Origin: Mycolicibacterium fortuitum subsp. fortuitum
Lineage (GTDB): Bacteria; Actinomycetota; Actinomycetes; Mycobacteriales; Mycobacteriaceae
Direction of reading: 5' to 3'
Length of the DNA: 64,000 nt
Assembly: GCF_022179545.1 (NCBI RefSeq)
Contig: NZ_AP025518.1
Span: forward strand, 5,208,001-5,272,000
Under the pieces are notes generated by a model that saw only the letters and a program-made list of their open reading frames with translations, had not been told where the DNA came from and did not search any database. A program made the translations under genes and the position numbers. Positions 33,895-44,400 of this stretch are shown one piece after another (position 1 is the stretch's first letter; each line of letters starts with the position of its first letter).

Positions 33895-35928
33895 CTAGCG
33901 GCCTGCCGGTTTGACCGGTGTCTTCAGCGAGTCGAGCAACCACGGCGTCAGCCACTGCACGGCCTCTGAGGTCGGGTGCACACCGTCGCTGCGCATCCGC
34001 ACGCCGTCGATCTTCGCGGTGTACTTGCCGTCGGGGTTGAGCTTGGCGTTGAAATCCAGCACCGACACGTTCGGCCGGTGCGCGACCACATCGCGGAGCA
34101 TGGTGTTCCAGGCCTGCACGCGACCGGGTTGGTCCTCGGGATACAAGGTGCCGTCCGACCGCTCGCCGCGCCGGTTGTACGGCGCCGTGGTCACCACGAC
34201 CCGGGCCCCGGTCGAGCTGAGAATGTCCAGCGCTCGCTGCAGCTCACCTTTGAGGTACGCGTCGTAAGCGTCGTTGCCGATGTGGGTCCACCGCCCGCGC
34301 CAGGTGCGGTCGACAACTTCCCAGCGGCCGATCATCAGCAAGACGGTCTGGGGGCGGTCGTGAGCGATCCGCTGGGCCCAGCGCTCCGGCCAGGAATCAC
34401 ACTCCGGCTTTTGATTGAGCGTCTCGCCGGCCGACCGGTACGGCCCGCCCCGGGCGACGCCGCAGCCGATCGTCGTGTAGTCGCTGAAGTGGAAACCCGG
34501 GGTGGCGGGCAGATACCGCATCAACGTCCAGGCCACCGAGTCGCCGAACACCGCGACCGTCTGGGTGCCGGGCGGCAGCGCCGGCGGTGGTCCGACCGGA
34601 ACGGCGCGTTCAGCGCCCACATCCTGCTCGGATGCGGCGGCGGCCAGCACGTCGGGCCCGGCCGGGCGCGTCGGGACGCTCACCGGCACGACCGTCATCG
34701 TCACCACCGCGGCGGTGGCCACCGTCGCGGCAGCCAGCCGCAGCATCGGGACGTGTTGCGGGCGCCAGTGCCTGATCGGCTGCTCGATCGCCCACCACGA
34801 CACCCACGACACCGCGATCGTCACCGCACACCGCAACGCCAGCAGCGACCAGCCGGACAGTCCTGTGCGCTCCCCGTTGAGGATCAGGAAGATCGGCCAG
34901 TGCCACAGATAGACGCCATAGGAGATGACGCCGAGGGTGACCAGGGGCGACCAGGCCAGGGCCCGCGCCACGTAACCCTCCTGGTCCAGCGCGACCGGCG
35001 CGACGACGAGCACAGCACCCGCGGCCACCACGATCAGCAGCCCGCGGTGGAATTCGTCGGCGCTGCCGGTCGCCAGGTGCGCGGCCAGGGCCAGTACGAC
35101 GATGCCGACCACCGGCAGGGTCCACGCCACCCAGCGCCGCCACCGGGTCCGGATCAGCGTGCCCGACACCGTGAGCGCCGACCAGTCACGCACCAGCAGC
35201 GCCGCAGCCGCCGCGCCGATCAGCAGGGCCTGCGCGCGGGTATCGGTGCCGAAGTACACGCGGTTGAGCTCACCGGCATCGCCGGACAACCAGATCGCCG
35301 CTGCCGCCGAGCCGGCCATGCCGAGGACGGCGAGCAGGAAGACCACGGCGCGGGTCGCGCCAATCAAATGGGGGTGCGGACGGTCCGTCGTGAAACGACG
35401 TACCAACAGCGCCGCGGCCAGTACGAGCAGCGGCCACAGCAGGTAGTACTGCTCTTCGACGGCCAGCGACCAGGTGTGCTGTAGCGGCGAGGGCGTGGCG
35501 CCCTGGCTGAAGTAGTCGGTGTCGGCCGCGACGAACACCCAGTTGGCCATCCAGAAGAACGCGCCGACTGCATCCTCCCGCAGCGAGGCCACGGCCTCGG
35601 ACGGGAACAGTGGGCGGGCGATCACGACCGCCAAGGTCATCAACACCATCGCCGGCAGCAGGCGCTTGGCCCGTCGGATCCAGAATCCTTTGAGATCGAT
35701 GCGCTCGGTGCGGCGGAACTCGTCGAGCAACAGCGAGGTGATCAGGAATCCGCTGAGCACAAAGAAGACGTCGACGCCGATGAAACCTCCGGCCACACCC
35801 GGCACTCCGCCGTGACCGGCCAGCACCAGGGCCACCGCGATCGCGCGGATTCCGTCGAGTGCCGGGATGTCACGCCGGATGGAGGCACGCCGACGCCGAC
35901 TGGCAGCACGGACTGGCGCCGCAGTCAC
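33895..35928 (-). CDS. Acyltransferase 3 family protein with C-terminal SGNH domain (OafA type)
   Basis: 677 residues, start GTG with GGGAGGG about six bases upstream. The N-terminal half is an acyltransferase-3 membrane domain with about ten helices: IPALDGIRAIAVALVLAGHG, GVDVFFVLSGFLIT, FWIRRAKRLLPAM and SLAVEEQYYLLWPLL. The C-terminal part (about 450-677) is an SGNH hydrolase-like domain with block I GDSVAW and the catalytic Asp-His in DGVHPT. Such fusions O-acylate envelope glycans, moving an acyl group from the membrane domain to an external acceptor. It is convergent with the lipoprotein gene. The acceptor is unknown. Confidence 0.88.
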   Translation of the reverse strand: MTAAPVRAASRRRRASIRRDIPALDGIRAIAVALVLAGHGGVPGVAGGFIGVDVFFVLSGFLITSLLLDEFRRTERIDLKGFWIRRAKRLLPAMVLMTLAVVIARPLFPSEAVASLREDAVGAFFWMANWVFVAADTDYFSQGATPSPLQHTWSLAVEEQYYLLWPLLVLAAALLVRRFTTDRPHPHLIGATRAVVFLLAVLGMAGSAAAAIWLSGDAGELNRVYFGTDTRAQALLIGAAAAALLVRDWSALTVSGTLIRTRWRRWVAWTLPVVGIVVLALAAHLATGSADEFHRGLLIVVAAGAVLVVAPVALDQEGYVARALAWSPLVTLGVISYGVYLWHWPIFLILNGERTGLSGWSLLALRCAVTIAVSWVSWWAIEQPIRHWRPQHVPMLRLAAATVATAAVVTMTVVPVSVPTRPAGPDVLAAAASEQDVGAERAVPVGPPPALPPGTQTVAVFGDSVAWTLMRYLPATPGFHFSDYTTIGCGVARGGPYRSAGETLNQKPECDSWPERWAQRIAHDRPQTVLLMIGRWEVVDRTWRGRWTHIGNDAYDAYLKGELQRALDILSSTGARVVVTTAPYNRRGERSDGTLYPEDQPGRVQAWNTMLRDVVAHRPNVSVLDFNAKLNPDGKYTAKIDGVRMRSDGVHPTSEAVQWLTPWLLDSLKTPVKPAGR

Positions 35929-36008
35929 GTCATGCCCTCCCGTCTTGGCGTCCGAGCCCCAGAGTTTAGGGGGGAAGGGGCGCCGAACCGGGAAGGCGCG
36001 ACGAGGCG

Positions 36009-37457
36009 CTAAGGGGTTAGCGCAATATATTTCGTGTCGAGGTATTCCTCGATGCCTTCGGAGCCGCCTTCACGGCCGAAGCCTGACTCCTTGATGCCGC
36101 CGAACGGGGCAGCCGCATCCGAGATCACACCGCGGTTGATGCCGACCATCCCGGACTCGATGTTCTCGGCGACCCGCAACGCCCGGTCCAGTGACTGCGT
36201 GTAAACGTAAGCCGCCAAGCCGTATTCGGTGTCGTTGGCGGCGGCCACCCCCTCGTCCTCCGTGTCGAAACCGGTGATCGGGGCGACCGGGCCGAACACC
36301 TCCTCCTTGAGGATCCGGGCATCGGCGGGCACATCGGCCAGCACCGTGGCCGGGTAGAAGTTGCCGGGACCGCCGGGGGCGACGCCGCCGACGGCGACCG
36401 TCGCACCTTTCGACACCGCGTCGGAGACGAGTTCAGTGACGGTGGCGACCTGCTTGGAGTTGATCAGGGGACCCAACGTGGACGACGGGTCGATGCCCTT
36501 GCCGAGGGTGAACTCGCTCATCCGTTTGACGAGCTTCTCGGTGAACTCCTCGCGCACTGAGTTGGCGACGTGGAAACGGTTGGCCGCGGTGCACGCCTCG
36601 CCGCCGTTGCGCATCTTGGCCAGGATCGCGCCGTCCACCGCGGCGTCCACGTCGGCATCGTCGAACACGATGAACGGGGCGTTGCCGCCCAACTCCATCG
36701 ACGTGCGCAGCAGCTTGTCGGCAGATTGCTTGACCAACGCCTTGCCCACCCCGGTGGAGCCGGTGAAGGTCAGTTTGCGCAACCGGCCATCGTCGATCAG
36801 TGCGGCACTGACCGGGCCCGGGTTGCTGGTCGGCAGCACCGACAGCACCCCCTTGGGCAGGCCGGCCTCGTCCATCAGCTTGGCCAGCAGCAGCATGGTC
36901 AGCGGGGTTTCCTGGGCGGGTTTGACGATCATGGTGCAGCCCGCGGCGAAGGCCGGCCCCATTTTTCGAGTGCCCATGGCCAGCGGGAAGTTCCACGGCG
37001 TGATGGCGTAGCACGGGCCGACGGCCTGCTTGGTGACCAGAATCCGCCCGGTGCCGGCAGGCGCCGGCGTGTAACGGCCGGCGATGCGCACGGCCTCCTC
37101 GGAGAACCAGCGGAAGAACTCGGCGCCGTAGGTCACCTCGCCCTTGCTCTCGGCGAGCACCTTGCCCATCTCCAGGGTCATCAGTGCGGCGATGTCGTCG
37201 GCGCGTTCGGTGATCTTCTCGAACACCGAACGCAGGATCTCGCCGCGCTTGCGCGGTGCGGTTGCGGCCCACTCGGCCTGCACGGCACAGGCGGCGTCCA
37301 GCGCGGCGACGGCATCATCGGCGGTCGCGTCGGCCACGGTGGCCAACACCTGATCGTCGCTGGGATCCAGCACATTGAACGTCGATGCGGCCTGGCGTTC
37401 CTCACCACCGATCCACAGACCCGTGGGAACGGATGAAATCAAGTCTTCAATGGCCAT
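36009..37457 (-). CDS. gabD: NAD(P)-dependent succinate-semialdehyde dehydrogenase family aldehyde dehydrogenase
   Basis: 482 residues of the aldehyde dehydrogenase superfamily. Visible: [20 protein letters not shown], the cofactor segment [13 protein letters not shown], the general base in [16 protein letters not shown], and the nucleophilic Cys in [13 protein letters not shown]. The overall pattern is that of the GabD-type enzymes that oxidise succinic semialdehyde to succinate, feeding the TCA cycle. Assignment to GabD rather than another semialdehyde dehydrogenase is by family resemblance. It is divergent from pgi with a 50-base gap. Confidence 0.85.
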   Translation of the reverse strand: MAIEDLISSVPTGLWIGGEERQAASTFNVLDPSDDQVLATVADATADDAVAALDAACAVQAEWAATAPRKRGEILRSVFEKITERADDIAALMTLEMGKVLAESKGEVTYGAEFFRWFSEEAVRIAGRYTPAPAGTGRILVTKQAVGPCYAITPWNFPLAMGTRKMGPAFAAGCTMIVKPAQETPLTMLLLAKLMDEAGLPKGVLSVLPTSNPGPVSAALIDDGRLRKLTFTGSTGVGKALVKQSADKLLRTSMELGGNAPFIVFDDADVDAAVDGAILAKMRNGGEACTAANRFHVANSVREEFTEKLVKRMSEFTLGKGIDPSSTLGPLINSKQVATVTELVSDAVSKGATVAVGGVAPGGPGNFYPATVLADVPADARILKEEVFGPVAPITGFDTEDEGVAAANDTEYGLAAYVYTQSLDRALRVAENIESGMVGINRGVISDAAAPFGGIKESGFGREGGSEGIEEYLDTKYIALTP

Positions 37458-37507
37458 ACATCCATCATGTACACCTTCGCTCCCAACCCCGCATTAAGGT
37501 CGACAGA

Positions 37508-39157
37508 ATGAGTGCTGACATCACCGCAACCCCCGCATGGCAGGCATTGTCGAAGCACTATGACGAGATCCGTGATCTCCACCTGACGGAACTTTTCGCC
37601 GAGGACCCGGCGCGCGGAACCGAACTGGTGTTGACCGTCGGCGATCTCTACGTCGACTACAGCAAGCACCGCGTCACCCGGCGCACGCTGGAACTGTTGG
37701 TCGACCTCGCGCGTGCTGCGGGGCTGGAGGCCCGCCGCGACGCGATGTTCGCCGGTGAGCACATCAACACCTCCGAGGACCGCGCCGTGCTGCACACCGC
37801 GCTGCGGTTACCTGCCGACGCCACGTTGACCGTCGACGGCCAGAACGTGGTGGCCGATGTCCACGAAGTACTCGACCGGATGGGCGCATTCACCGACCGG
37901 CTGCGCAGCGGCGAGTGGACGGGCGCCACCGGCGAGCGCATCAAGACGGTGGTCAACATCGGCATCGGCGGCTCCGACCTGGGCCCGGTGATGGTGTACG
38001 ACGCGTTGCGGCATTACGCGGACGCCGGCATCAGCGCCCGCTTCGTGTCGAACGTCGACCCCGCCGACCTGGTTGCCACCCTGGCCGATTTGGACCCGGC
38101 CACAACGCTTTTCATCGTCGCGTCCAAGACATTTTCCACACTGGAGACCCTGACCAACGCTACCGCCGCCCGCCGCTGGCTGGTCGATGCCCTCGGCGAC
38201 GACGCGGTGGCCAAACATTTCGTTGCCGTGTCCACCAACGCCAAGCTGGTGCAGGAGTTCGGCATCGACACCGACAACATGTTCGGGTTCTGGGATTGGG
38301 TCGGTGGCCGGTACTCGGTGGATTCGGCGATCGGGCTGTCCGTGATGGCTGTGATCAGCCGTGAACGGTTCGCCGAGTTTCTCGCCGGGTTCCATCTGGT
38401 CGACGAACACTTCCGCACGGCGCCGTTGTCGGAGAACGCTCCGGCTCTACTCGGCCTGATCGGCCTGTGGTACTCGAATTTCTTTGGCGCACAGTCTCGT
38501 GCGGTGCTGCCCTACTCCAACGACCTGTCCAGGTTCGCTGCGTATCTGCAGCAGTTGACCATGGAGTCCAACGGCAAGTCGGTCCGCGCCGACGGCAGCG
38601 CCGTCACTACCGACACCGGGGAGATCTTCTGGGGCGAGCCAGGAACCAATGGCCAGCACGCCTTCTATCAGCTGCTGCACCAGGGCACCCGGTTGGTGCC
38701 GGCCGACTTCATCGGGTTCTCGCAGCCCACCGATGATCTGCCCACGGCTGACGGCACCGGCAGCATGCACGACCTGCTGATGAGCAATTTCTTCGCGCAA
38801 ACCCAGGTGCTCGCTTTCGGCAAGACCGCCGAGGCCATTGCGGCAGAGGGGACGTCCGCGGCCGTGGTACCGCACAAGGTGATGCCCGGAAACCGACCGA
38901 CGACGTCAATCTTGGCAACCAAGTTGACGCCGTCGGTCGTCGGCCAGCTCATCGCCCTCTATGAACACCAGGTGTTCACCGAAGGAGTGGTGTGGGGGAT
39001 CGACTCCTTCGATCAGTGGGGCGTCGAGCTGGGCAAGACCCAGGCCAAGGCGCTGCTTCCGGTGATCACCGAATCGGAGTCACCGGCCGCGCAGTCGGAC
39101 TCGTCCACTGATGCGCTGGTGCGCCGGTATCGAGTGGAGCGCGGGCGCTCGGCCTAG
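37508..39157 (+). CDS. pgi: Glucose-6-phosphate isomerase
   Basis: 549 residues; interconverts glucose-6-phosphate and fructose-6-phosphate in glycolysis and gluconeogenesis. Signature stretches: [36 protein letters not shown] and [17 protein letters not shown]. The frame extends to 37385 over the divergent gene's start; the ATG at 37508 begins [14 protein letters not shown], the normal N-terminus. It follows the M. tuberculosis order relative to chorismate mutase and pcrA. Confidence 0.97.
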   Translation: MSADITATPAWQALSKHYDEIRDLHLTELFAEDPARGTELVLTVGDLYVDYSKHRVTRRTLELLVDLARAAGLEARRDAMFAGEHINTSEDRAVLHTALRLPADATLTVDGQNVVADVHEVLDRMGAFTDRLRSGEWTGATGERIKTVVNIGIGGSDLGPVMVYDALRHYADAGISARFVSNVDPADLVATLADLDPATTLFIVASKTFSTLETLTNATAARRWLVDALGDDAVAKHFVAVSTNAKLVQEFGIDTDNMFGFWDWVGGRYSVDSAIGLSVMAVISRERFAEFLAGFHLVDEHFRTAPLSENAPALLGLIGLWYSNFFGAQSRAVLPYSNDLSRFAAYLQQLTMESNGKSVRADGSAVTTDTGEIFWGEPGTNGQHAFYQLLHQGTRLVPADFIGFSQPTDDLPTADGTGSMHDLLMSNFFAQTQVLAFGKTAEAIAAEGTSAAVVPHKVMPGNRPTTSILATKLTPSVVGQLIALYEHQVFTEGVVWGIDSFDQWGVELGKTQAKALLPVITESESPAAQSDSSTDALVRRYRVERGRSA

Positions 39158-39166
39158 CGGTCGGAT

Positions 39167-39583
39167 CTAGCCCACTCCCGGGACCGAGGCACAGCCGACG
39201 TTGGGGATACACCCGCTGGCTCCACCCGGCCCGGCAGTGCCGCCAGGTCCACCGGGAATTTGGCCCGTGGCACCGCCGGGACCAGCCGTCCCGCCCGGCC
39301 CACCGGGAATCTCGCCCGTCGCGCCGCCAGGACCGGCAGCGCCGCCGGGACCGCCCGGGATCACGCCGCTGGCACCACCGGGGCCCGCCGTCCCGCCGGG
39401 GCCGCCGGGGATCTGACCGGTGGCGCCGCCGGGTCCGGCAGTGCCGAGGTCGGCGCAGGCCGTGCCGTCCGCGTTCGTGCACGGCGGCGCCGGAGGCGGG
39501 TCGGCCACGGCCAGCGGAGCAAAGGCGACAGCTCCGGCCGCAGCGCCTGCAAAGAACATCGAGGCAATCACTTTTGAGGTCAT
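39167..39583 (-). CDS. Secreted Gly/Pro repeat protein (collagen-like)
   Basis: 138 residues with a Sec signal peptide (VIASMFFAGAAAGAVAFAPL, likely cut after VADP/AVA near residue 27) and the mature region consisting mostly of four and a half near-perfect 17-residue repeats, TAGPGGATGQIPGGPGG. Two Cys precede the repeats (CTNADGTAC) and two follow (GCIPNVGC), so the repeat block may be closed by disulfides. It is not a strict G-x-y collagen repeat. Function unknown; a surface or adhesive role is possible. Convergent with pgi. Confidence 0.75.
   Translation of the reverse strand: MTSKVIASMFFAGAAAGAVAFAPLAVADPPPAPPCTNADGTACADLGTAGPGGATGQIPGGPGGTAGPGGASGVIPGGPGGAAGPGGATGEIPGGPGGTAGPGGATGQIPGGPGGTAGPGGASGCIPNVGCASVPGVG
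39203..39442. repeat. Tandem 51-bp repeat inside the Gly/Pro-rich protein gene
   Basis: About 4.7 units of 51 bp, each coding for 17 residues, differing at few positions (Q, V, E or C before IP; T or A at the unit start). Copy number is expected to vary by slippage between strains. Confidence 0.8.
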
Positions 39584-39703
39584 GACGGTGGTCTACCCAC
39601 GTTCATCGGGGCCTGAAACACGGCCGTGATCCGAGTAACGCGAGCCTGAGCGTGCGCGTCGGCCAGCGGTAACCCCCACCTGCTGACTTCCCGCAAATAT
39701 ATG

Positions 39704-39720
39704 TATGTGCTATGCACATA
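39704..39720. promoter_or_regulatory. Palindromic operator TATGTGC-TAT-GCACATA before the MarR gene
   Basis: A perfect 7-3-7 inverted repeat ending two bases before the GTG start of the MarR gene, embedded in an AT-rich run (CCGCAAATATATG) unlike the surrounding GC-rich DNA. The TATATG just upstream could be a -10 element, which would put transcription start at or near the start codon. This is the typical layout of MarR self-repression. Confidence 0.65.
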
Positions 39721-39722
39721 TA

Positions 39723-40181
39723 GTGTCCCGCTACAGCCAACTCGATGAGCTTCTGGTGCGCATCCACATCGTCCGGCAGCGCCCGGGTTGGCGGCGCCGG
39801 CTGATCGACGCATCGGGCAGTGTCCCGTCCTTGTCGACGCTGCGGGTGTTGCGCGCTGTCGAGCAGCGGGAGAAGGCCGGGCTGAGCACTTCGGTCGGCG
39901 AGGTCGCCGAATACATGGCCGTCGAGCACTCCACCGCCAGTCGCACAGTGGCCAACGTCGTCTCCGCCGGGCTACTCACCAAGACCCACGACGTCGAGGA
40001 TCAGCGCCGGTGTGTGCTCACACTCACCGATGCAGGCCGCATGGCCTTGGCCGATGTCACCGAACGGCGGCGGGAAATGGTCGCCGAGACGGTGGCCGAC
40101 TGGCCGGAGTCCGACGTCGACAAACTCGTCGATCTGCTGGAGCAGCTGGTCACCGATTTCGAACGGGGAATCGGCTCATGA
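39723..40181 (+). CDS. MarR family transcriptional regulator
   Basis: 152 residues from GTG 39723; the longer frame from ATG 39705 would place its first codons inside the palindromic operator, so the shorter start is preferred and may be leaderless. Winged-helix pattern: SLSTLRVLRAVEQREKAGLS, VGEVAEYMAVEHSTASRTV, the wing VEDQRRCVLTLTDAGR. Coupled by ATGA overlap to an MFS exporter gene, which it most likely regulates in response to the exporter's substrate. Confidence 0.9.
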   Translation: MSRYSQLDELLVRIHIVRQRPGWRRRLIDASGSVPSLSTLRVLRAVEQREKAGLSTSVGEVAEYMAVEHSTASRTVANVVSAGLLTKTHDVEDQRRCVLTLTDAGRMALADVTERRREMVAETVADWPESDVDKLVDLLEQLVTDFERGIGS

Positions 40182-41428
40182 CAGCCCAGGCCTCTGCCCG
40201 TCCGCAGCCCCGGGGCGCCCTGCGGCTGATGTTCGACCCGGTCTTCGGCGCCCTGTTCTGGGGCAAGATGTTCTCGGTCGTCGCGGTGTGGACACACGGC
40301 ATCGTCGCGGCCATCGTGATCTTCGACGCCACCGGTTCTGCGGTGATGGTGGGCCTGGTCGGCGTCGCCCAATTCCTGCCCCAGCTGATCCTCAGCCCCA
40401 CCAGCGGCAAGTGGGCCGACATCGGCAACCCGGCCCGCCAGATCCTGTGGGGCCGGGTGCTGTGCATCATCGGCTCCGGATCGACCGCGCTGTGGCTGGC
40501 CCTGGCTCCCGACCTGCAAGGCACCGCGGCGGCGGTTCCGGTGCTCGTCGGCTCGACCCTGGTCGGCTTCGGGTTCGTCATCGGCGGTCCGGCCATGCAG
40601 TCGGTGGTCCCGAGCCTGATCCGCGACGGCGAGCTGCCGACAGCCATGGCACTCAACAGCATTCCGATGACCATCGGCCGCATCTTGGGCCCGGCCATCG
40701 GCGCCTTCCTGGCCGCACGCCTCGGCGCCGCCCCGGGCTTCGCGATCAGCGCGGGCCTGCACCTGGTGTTCGCCATCTTCCTGCTGCTGGTCACCTTCCC
40801 GCCGCGGCCCGAACGCAGCCCGCACGGCGACTATCGGGTGCGTGCGGCACTGGCGTACGTCTGGCGGGACCGTCCTCTGCTGCTGGCGCTGCTCGCCGTG
40901 ACGACGGTCGGGTTCGCCTCTGATCCCTCGATCACGCTCACCCCGTCCATGGCCAACGATCTCGGCGGCGGCGCCCACCTGGTGGGTGCGCTGTCGGCGG
41001 CGTTCGGCATCGGCGCGGCCGTCGGCATGGTGGCGCTGGCCTCGATGGGTGGATGGCTGGCGGCCGCGCGGGTCTCGGCGATCGGGCTCTGGCTGCTGGT
41101 GGCCGGGTGCGGGCTGCTCGCCATCGGCACGGTCACCGCCCTGGCCCTGGCCGGTTTCGCGGTCGCCGGACTCGGCTTCGGTTGGGCGATGACAGGGCTG
41201 AGCACCGTGGTGCAGGAGCGAGCCCCCGAACAGCTGCGGGGCCGGATCATGGCGCTGTGGCTCGTCGGTTTTCTCGGGTCGCGCCCGTTCGCGGCGGCGT
41301 TGTTGGGCGGCGCTGCCGACGTCTTCAGCGTGCGGGTGGCGTTCGTCATCGCAGGTGCGGTGACACTGGCGGTCGCGCTCGCGGCCCGACCCGCCGCACT
41401 GTCGGAGCCAAACACAGCGGCACTCTGA
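40178..41428 (+). CDS. MFS transporter, efflux type (EntS-like)
   Basis: 416 residues with about 12 membrane helices. Pattern of the MFS_3 / enterobactin-exporter-like group: LFWGKMFSVVAVWTHGIVAA, FLPQLILSPTSGKWAD for the first loop, and RGRIMALWLVGFLGSRPFAA. It starts in the ATGA overlap with the MarR gene, so the two form one regulated unit. The exported compound (drug or siderophore-like) cannot be told. Confidence 0.88.
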   Translation: MTAQASARPQPRGALRLMFDPVFGALFWGKMFSVVAVWTHGIVAAIVIFDATGSAVMVGLVGVAQFLPQLILSPTSGKWADIGNPARQILWGRVLCIIGSGSTALWLALAPDLQGTAAAVPVLVGSTLVGFGFVIGGPAMQSVVPSLIRDGELPTAMALNSIPMTIGRILGPAIGAFLAARLGAAPGFAISAGLHLVFAIFLLLVTFPPRPERSPHGDYRVRAALAYVWRDRPLLLALLAVTTVGFASDPSITLTPSMANDLGGGAHLVGALSAAFGIGAAVGMVALASMGGWLAAARVSAIGLWLLVAGCGLLAIGTVTALALAGFAVAGLGFGWAMTGLSTVVQERAPEQLRGRIMALWLVGFLGSRPFAAALLGGAADVFSVRVAFVIAGAVTLAVALAARPAALSEPNTAAL

Positions 41429-41452
41429 CCGGGTCTCCTATGGTGTCTCTCG

Positions 41453-44400
41453 ATGGCACTGCACCTGCACCGGGCCGAGCGCACCGATCTGCTCGCCGAC
41501 GGGCTGGCAGATCTGCTCTCGCACCCTCCTGTCGACCCGTTCGCCCAGGAACTGGTGCTGGTGCCGGCCAAGGGCGTGGAGCGGTGGCTGAGTCAGCGGC
41601 TGTCGAACCGGTTGGGAATCTGCGCGGCAGTCGAGTTCCGCAACCCGCGTTCTCTGATCGCCGAACTCACCGGGACCGCCGAGGACGACCCGTGGTCAGC
41701 CGATGCGATGGCGTGGCCCCTGCTGGCAGCCATCGACGACAACCTGGATCAGCCTTGGTGCGAGCCGGTGGCCACCCATCTCGGCCACTTCGAGACCGGC
41801 GACGAGTATGAGCTGCGCCAGGGCCGGCGCTATGCGGTGGCCCGCCGGTTGGCCGGGCTGTTCGCCTCGTATGCACGCCAGCGTCCGCAACTGCTGGTCG
41901 ACTGGGCCGGTCTGCCCGGCGACCTGTCGTGGCAGAAACCGTTGTGGCAGGCACTCGTGGAGCGGATCGATGCCGAGCCGCCCCACGTCCGCCACGCGAA
42001 AACCGTTGCCCGGCTGACCGAGTCCCGCACCGATCTGCCCGAGCGGTTGTCCCTGTTCGGTCACACCCGGTTACCGGTCACCGAGATCGAACTGCTCACC
42101 GCGCTGTCCATACATCACGATCTGCACCTGTGGTTGCCGCACCCCAGCGATGACCTGTGGCAGCCACTGGCCGCGCACACCGGCCCGCTCCCCCGCCGCG
42201 AGGACAACAGCCACCGCGATGTGCGCCATCCGCTGCTGGCCACCCTCGGCCGTGACCTGCGGGAGTTGCAGCGCGGCCTGCCGGTTCCGGACACCGACGA
42301 ATATCTCAGCGGCACAGGTTATCCCGACACCCTGCTGGGCTGGCTGCAGTCCGACATCGCCGCCAACGCCGTCCGACCGGCCGGGCGGGTGCCACGGCGT
42401 GAGGACCGCTCGGTGCAGGTGCACAGCTGCCACGGCCCGGCCCGGCAGATCGAGGTACTGCGTGAGGTGCTGCTCGGACTGCTCGCCGACGATCCGACGC
42501 TGGAGCCCCGCGACATCCTGGTGATGTGCCCCGACATCGAGACCTACGCACCGCTGATCACGGCCGGGTTCGGGCTGGGTGAGGTGGTGCCGCGCACGCG
42601 AGGAGCACAGATCAGCATCGGCGCCCATCCGGCACACAAGCTACGGGTCCGGTTGGCCGATCGTGCCCTGGTGCAGACGAATCAACTGTTGTCGGTGGCC
42701 GCGTCGGTGCTGGATCTGGCCGGTGGGCGCGCCACCGCGAGCGAGGTGCTCAACCTCGCCGAATCCGATCCGGTGCGGGCACGGTTCGGGTTCACCGACG
42801 ACGACCTGGAGGCCATCGCCGCCTGGGTGCGTGAGGCCAACATCCGCTGGGGTTTCGATCAGGAGCACCGCAGCCCTTACGGGGTCGAATTCCTGCACAA
42901 CACTTGGCGTTTCGGGATCGACCGGATCCTCGCCGGGGTAGCGATGTCCGACGATTCACACGCCTGGCTGGGCACGACGCTGCCGCTCGACGATGTCAGC
43001 AGCAACCGGGTCGAGCTGGCCGGCCGGTTCGCCGAGTTCGTGGAACAGCTCCGGAGTACTGTTGACCAGCTCAGCGGCGTCCGCCCCCTGCAGGAGTGGT
43101 TGACCGCGCTGGGCAGCGGAATCGAGGCGCTGGCGTATTCCGATGAGGAGTGGCCCGCGGCCCAGGTGCAACGTGAGTTCGCCGAGATCATCGAGGATGC
43201 CGGCGCAGGCGGGACACCGATGCGGCTGAGTGATGTTCGCGCACTGCTCGATCGACATCTGGCCGGGCGGCCGACGCGGGCCAACTTCCGCACCGGCACC
43301 CTGACGGTGTGCACCATGGTGCCGATGCGTTCGGTTCCGCACCGGGTGGTGTGCCTGGTCGGGCTTGACGACGGGGTGTTTCCCCGATTGGGGGCGATCG
43401 ACGGCGACGACGCGCTGGCCCGCGACCCCCGCACGGGTGAGCGTGACATCCGTTCCGAAGACCGCCAGTTGCTGCTCGACGCGATCGGTGCCGCCACCCA
43501 GACGCTCGTGGTCACCTATACCGGCGCCAACGAGTACTCCGGCCAGGCCCGCCCGCCCGCAGTGCCACTCGCCGAACTGCTCGACACGCTCAGGATCACC
43601 GCCGAGCAACCCGTGGACGTGGTGACGATTCATCCCTTGCAGCCCTTCGACATTCGCAACGTCACCCCCGGTGCCCTGTTGCCCGAAGGTCCGTTCACCT
43701 TCGATCCGACTGCCCTCACCGCAGCGCAGGCCAACGCGGGCCGCAGAGCCGAACGCCCCGCGTTCTTCGCCCATCGACTACCGGCACCACCCCTCGGTGA
43801 CGTCGCGTTGGAGGACCTCGTCACGTTCTTCAAAGATCCGGTGAAAGGGTTTTTCCGGGCACTGGATTACACGCTGCCCTGGGATGTGGACGGGGTGTCG
43901 GACGTGATGCCGGTCGAGATCGATGCGCTGGAGGAATGGACCGTCGGCGATCGCATGCTCAGCGACATCCTGCGTGGCATGACCCCGGCTGATGCCCAGC
44001 AGGCCGAGTGGCGCCGCGGCACCCTGCCGCCGGGACAACTGGGCTGGCGTCGTGCGATCGCGCTGCGCGATCAGTGCGCGCTGCTGGCCACCGAGGCCCT
44101 GCGGTACCGGGACACGGACCCGCAGGCGTATGACGTCGACATCGACCTGGGCGGTGGGCGGCGGCTCACGGGCACGATCGCCGAGGTGTTCGGCGACCGG
44201 CTGGTGTCGGTGACCTACTCGAAGCTGGACGGCAAGCACCTGCTGCAATCGTGGATTCCCTTGCTGGCGTTGGCCGCCGGGCATCCCGGACGGGACTGGT
44301 CGGCGGTATGCATCGGGCGGCCACGTCGCGGCGACACACCCCGCGTCGAAGGATTGGGCAGCCCGGACAACCCGGTCGACCTGCTGGCCGATCTGGTGGC

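Noticed and set aside
39203..39442. Tandem repeats considered as a CRISPR array
   Set aside because: Units are contiguous 51-bp coding repeats without spacers and in frame with a secreted protein.
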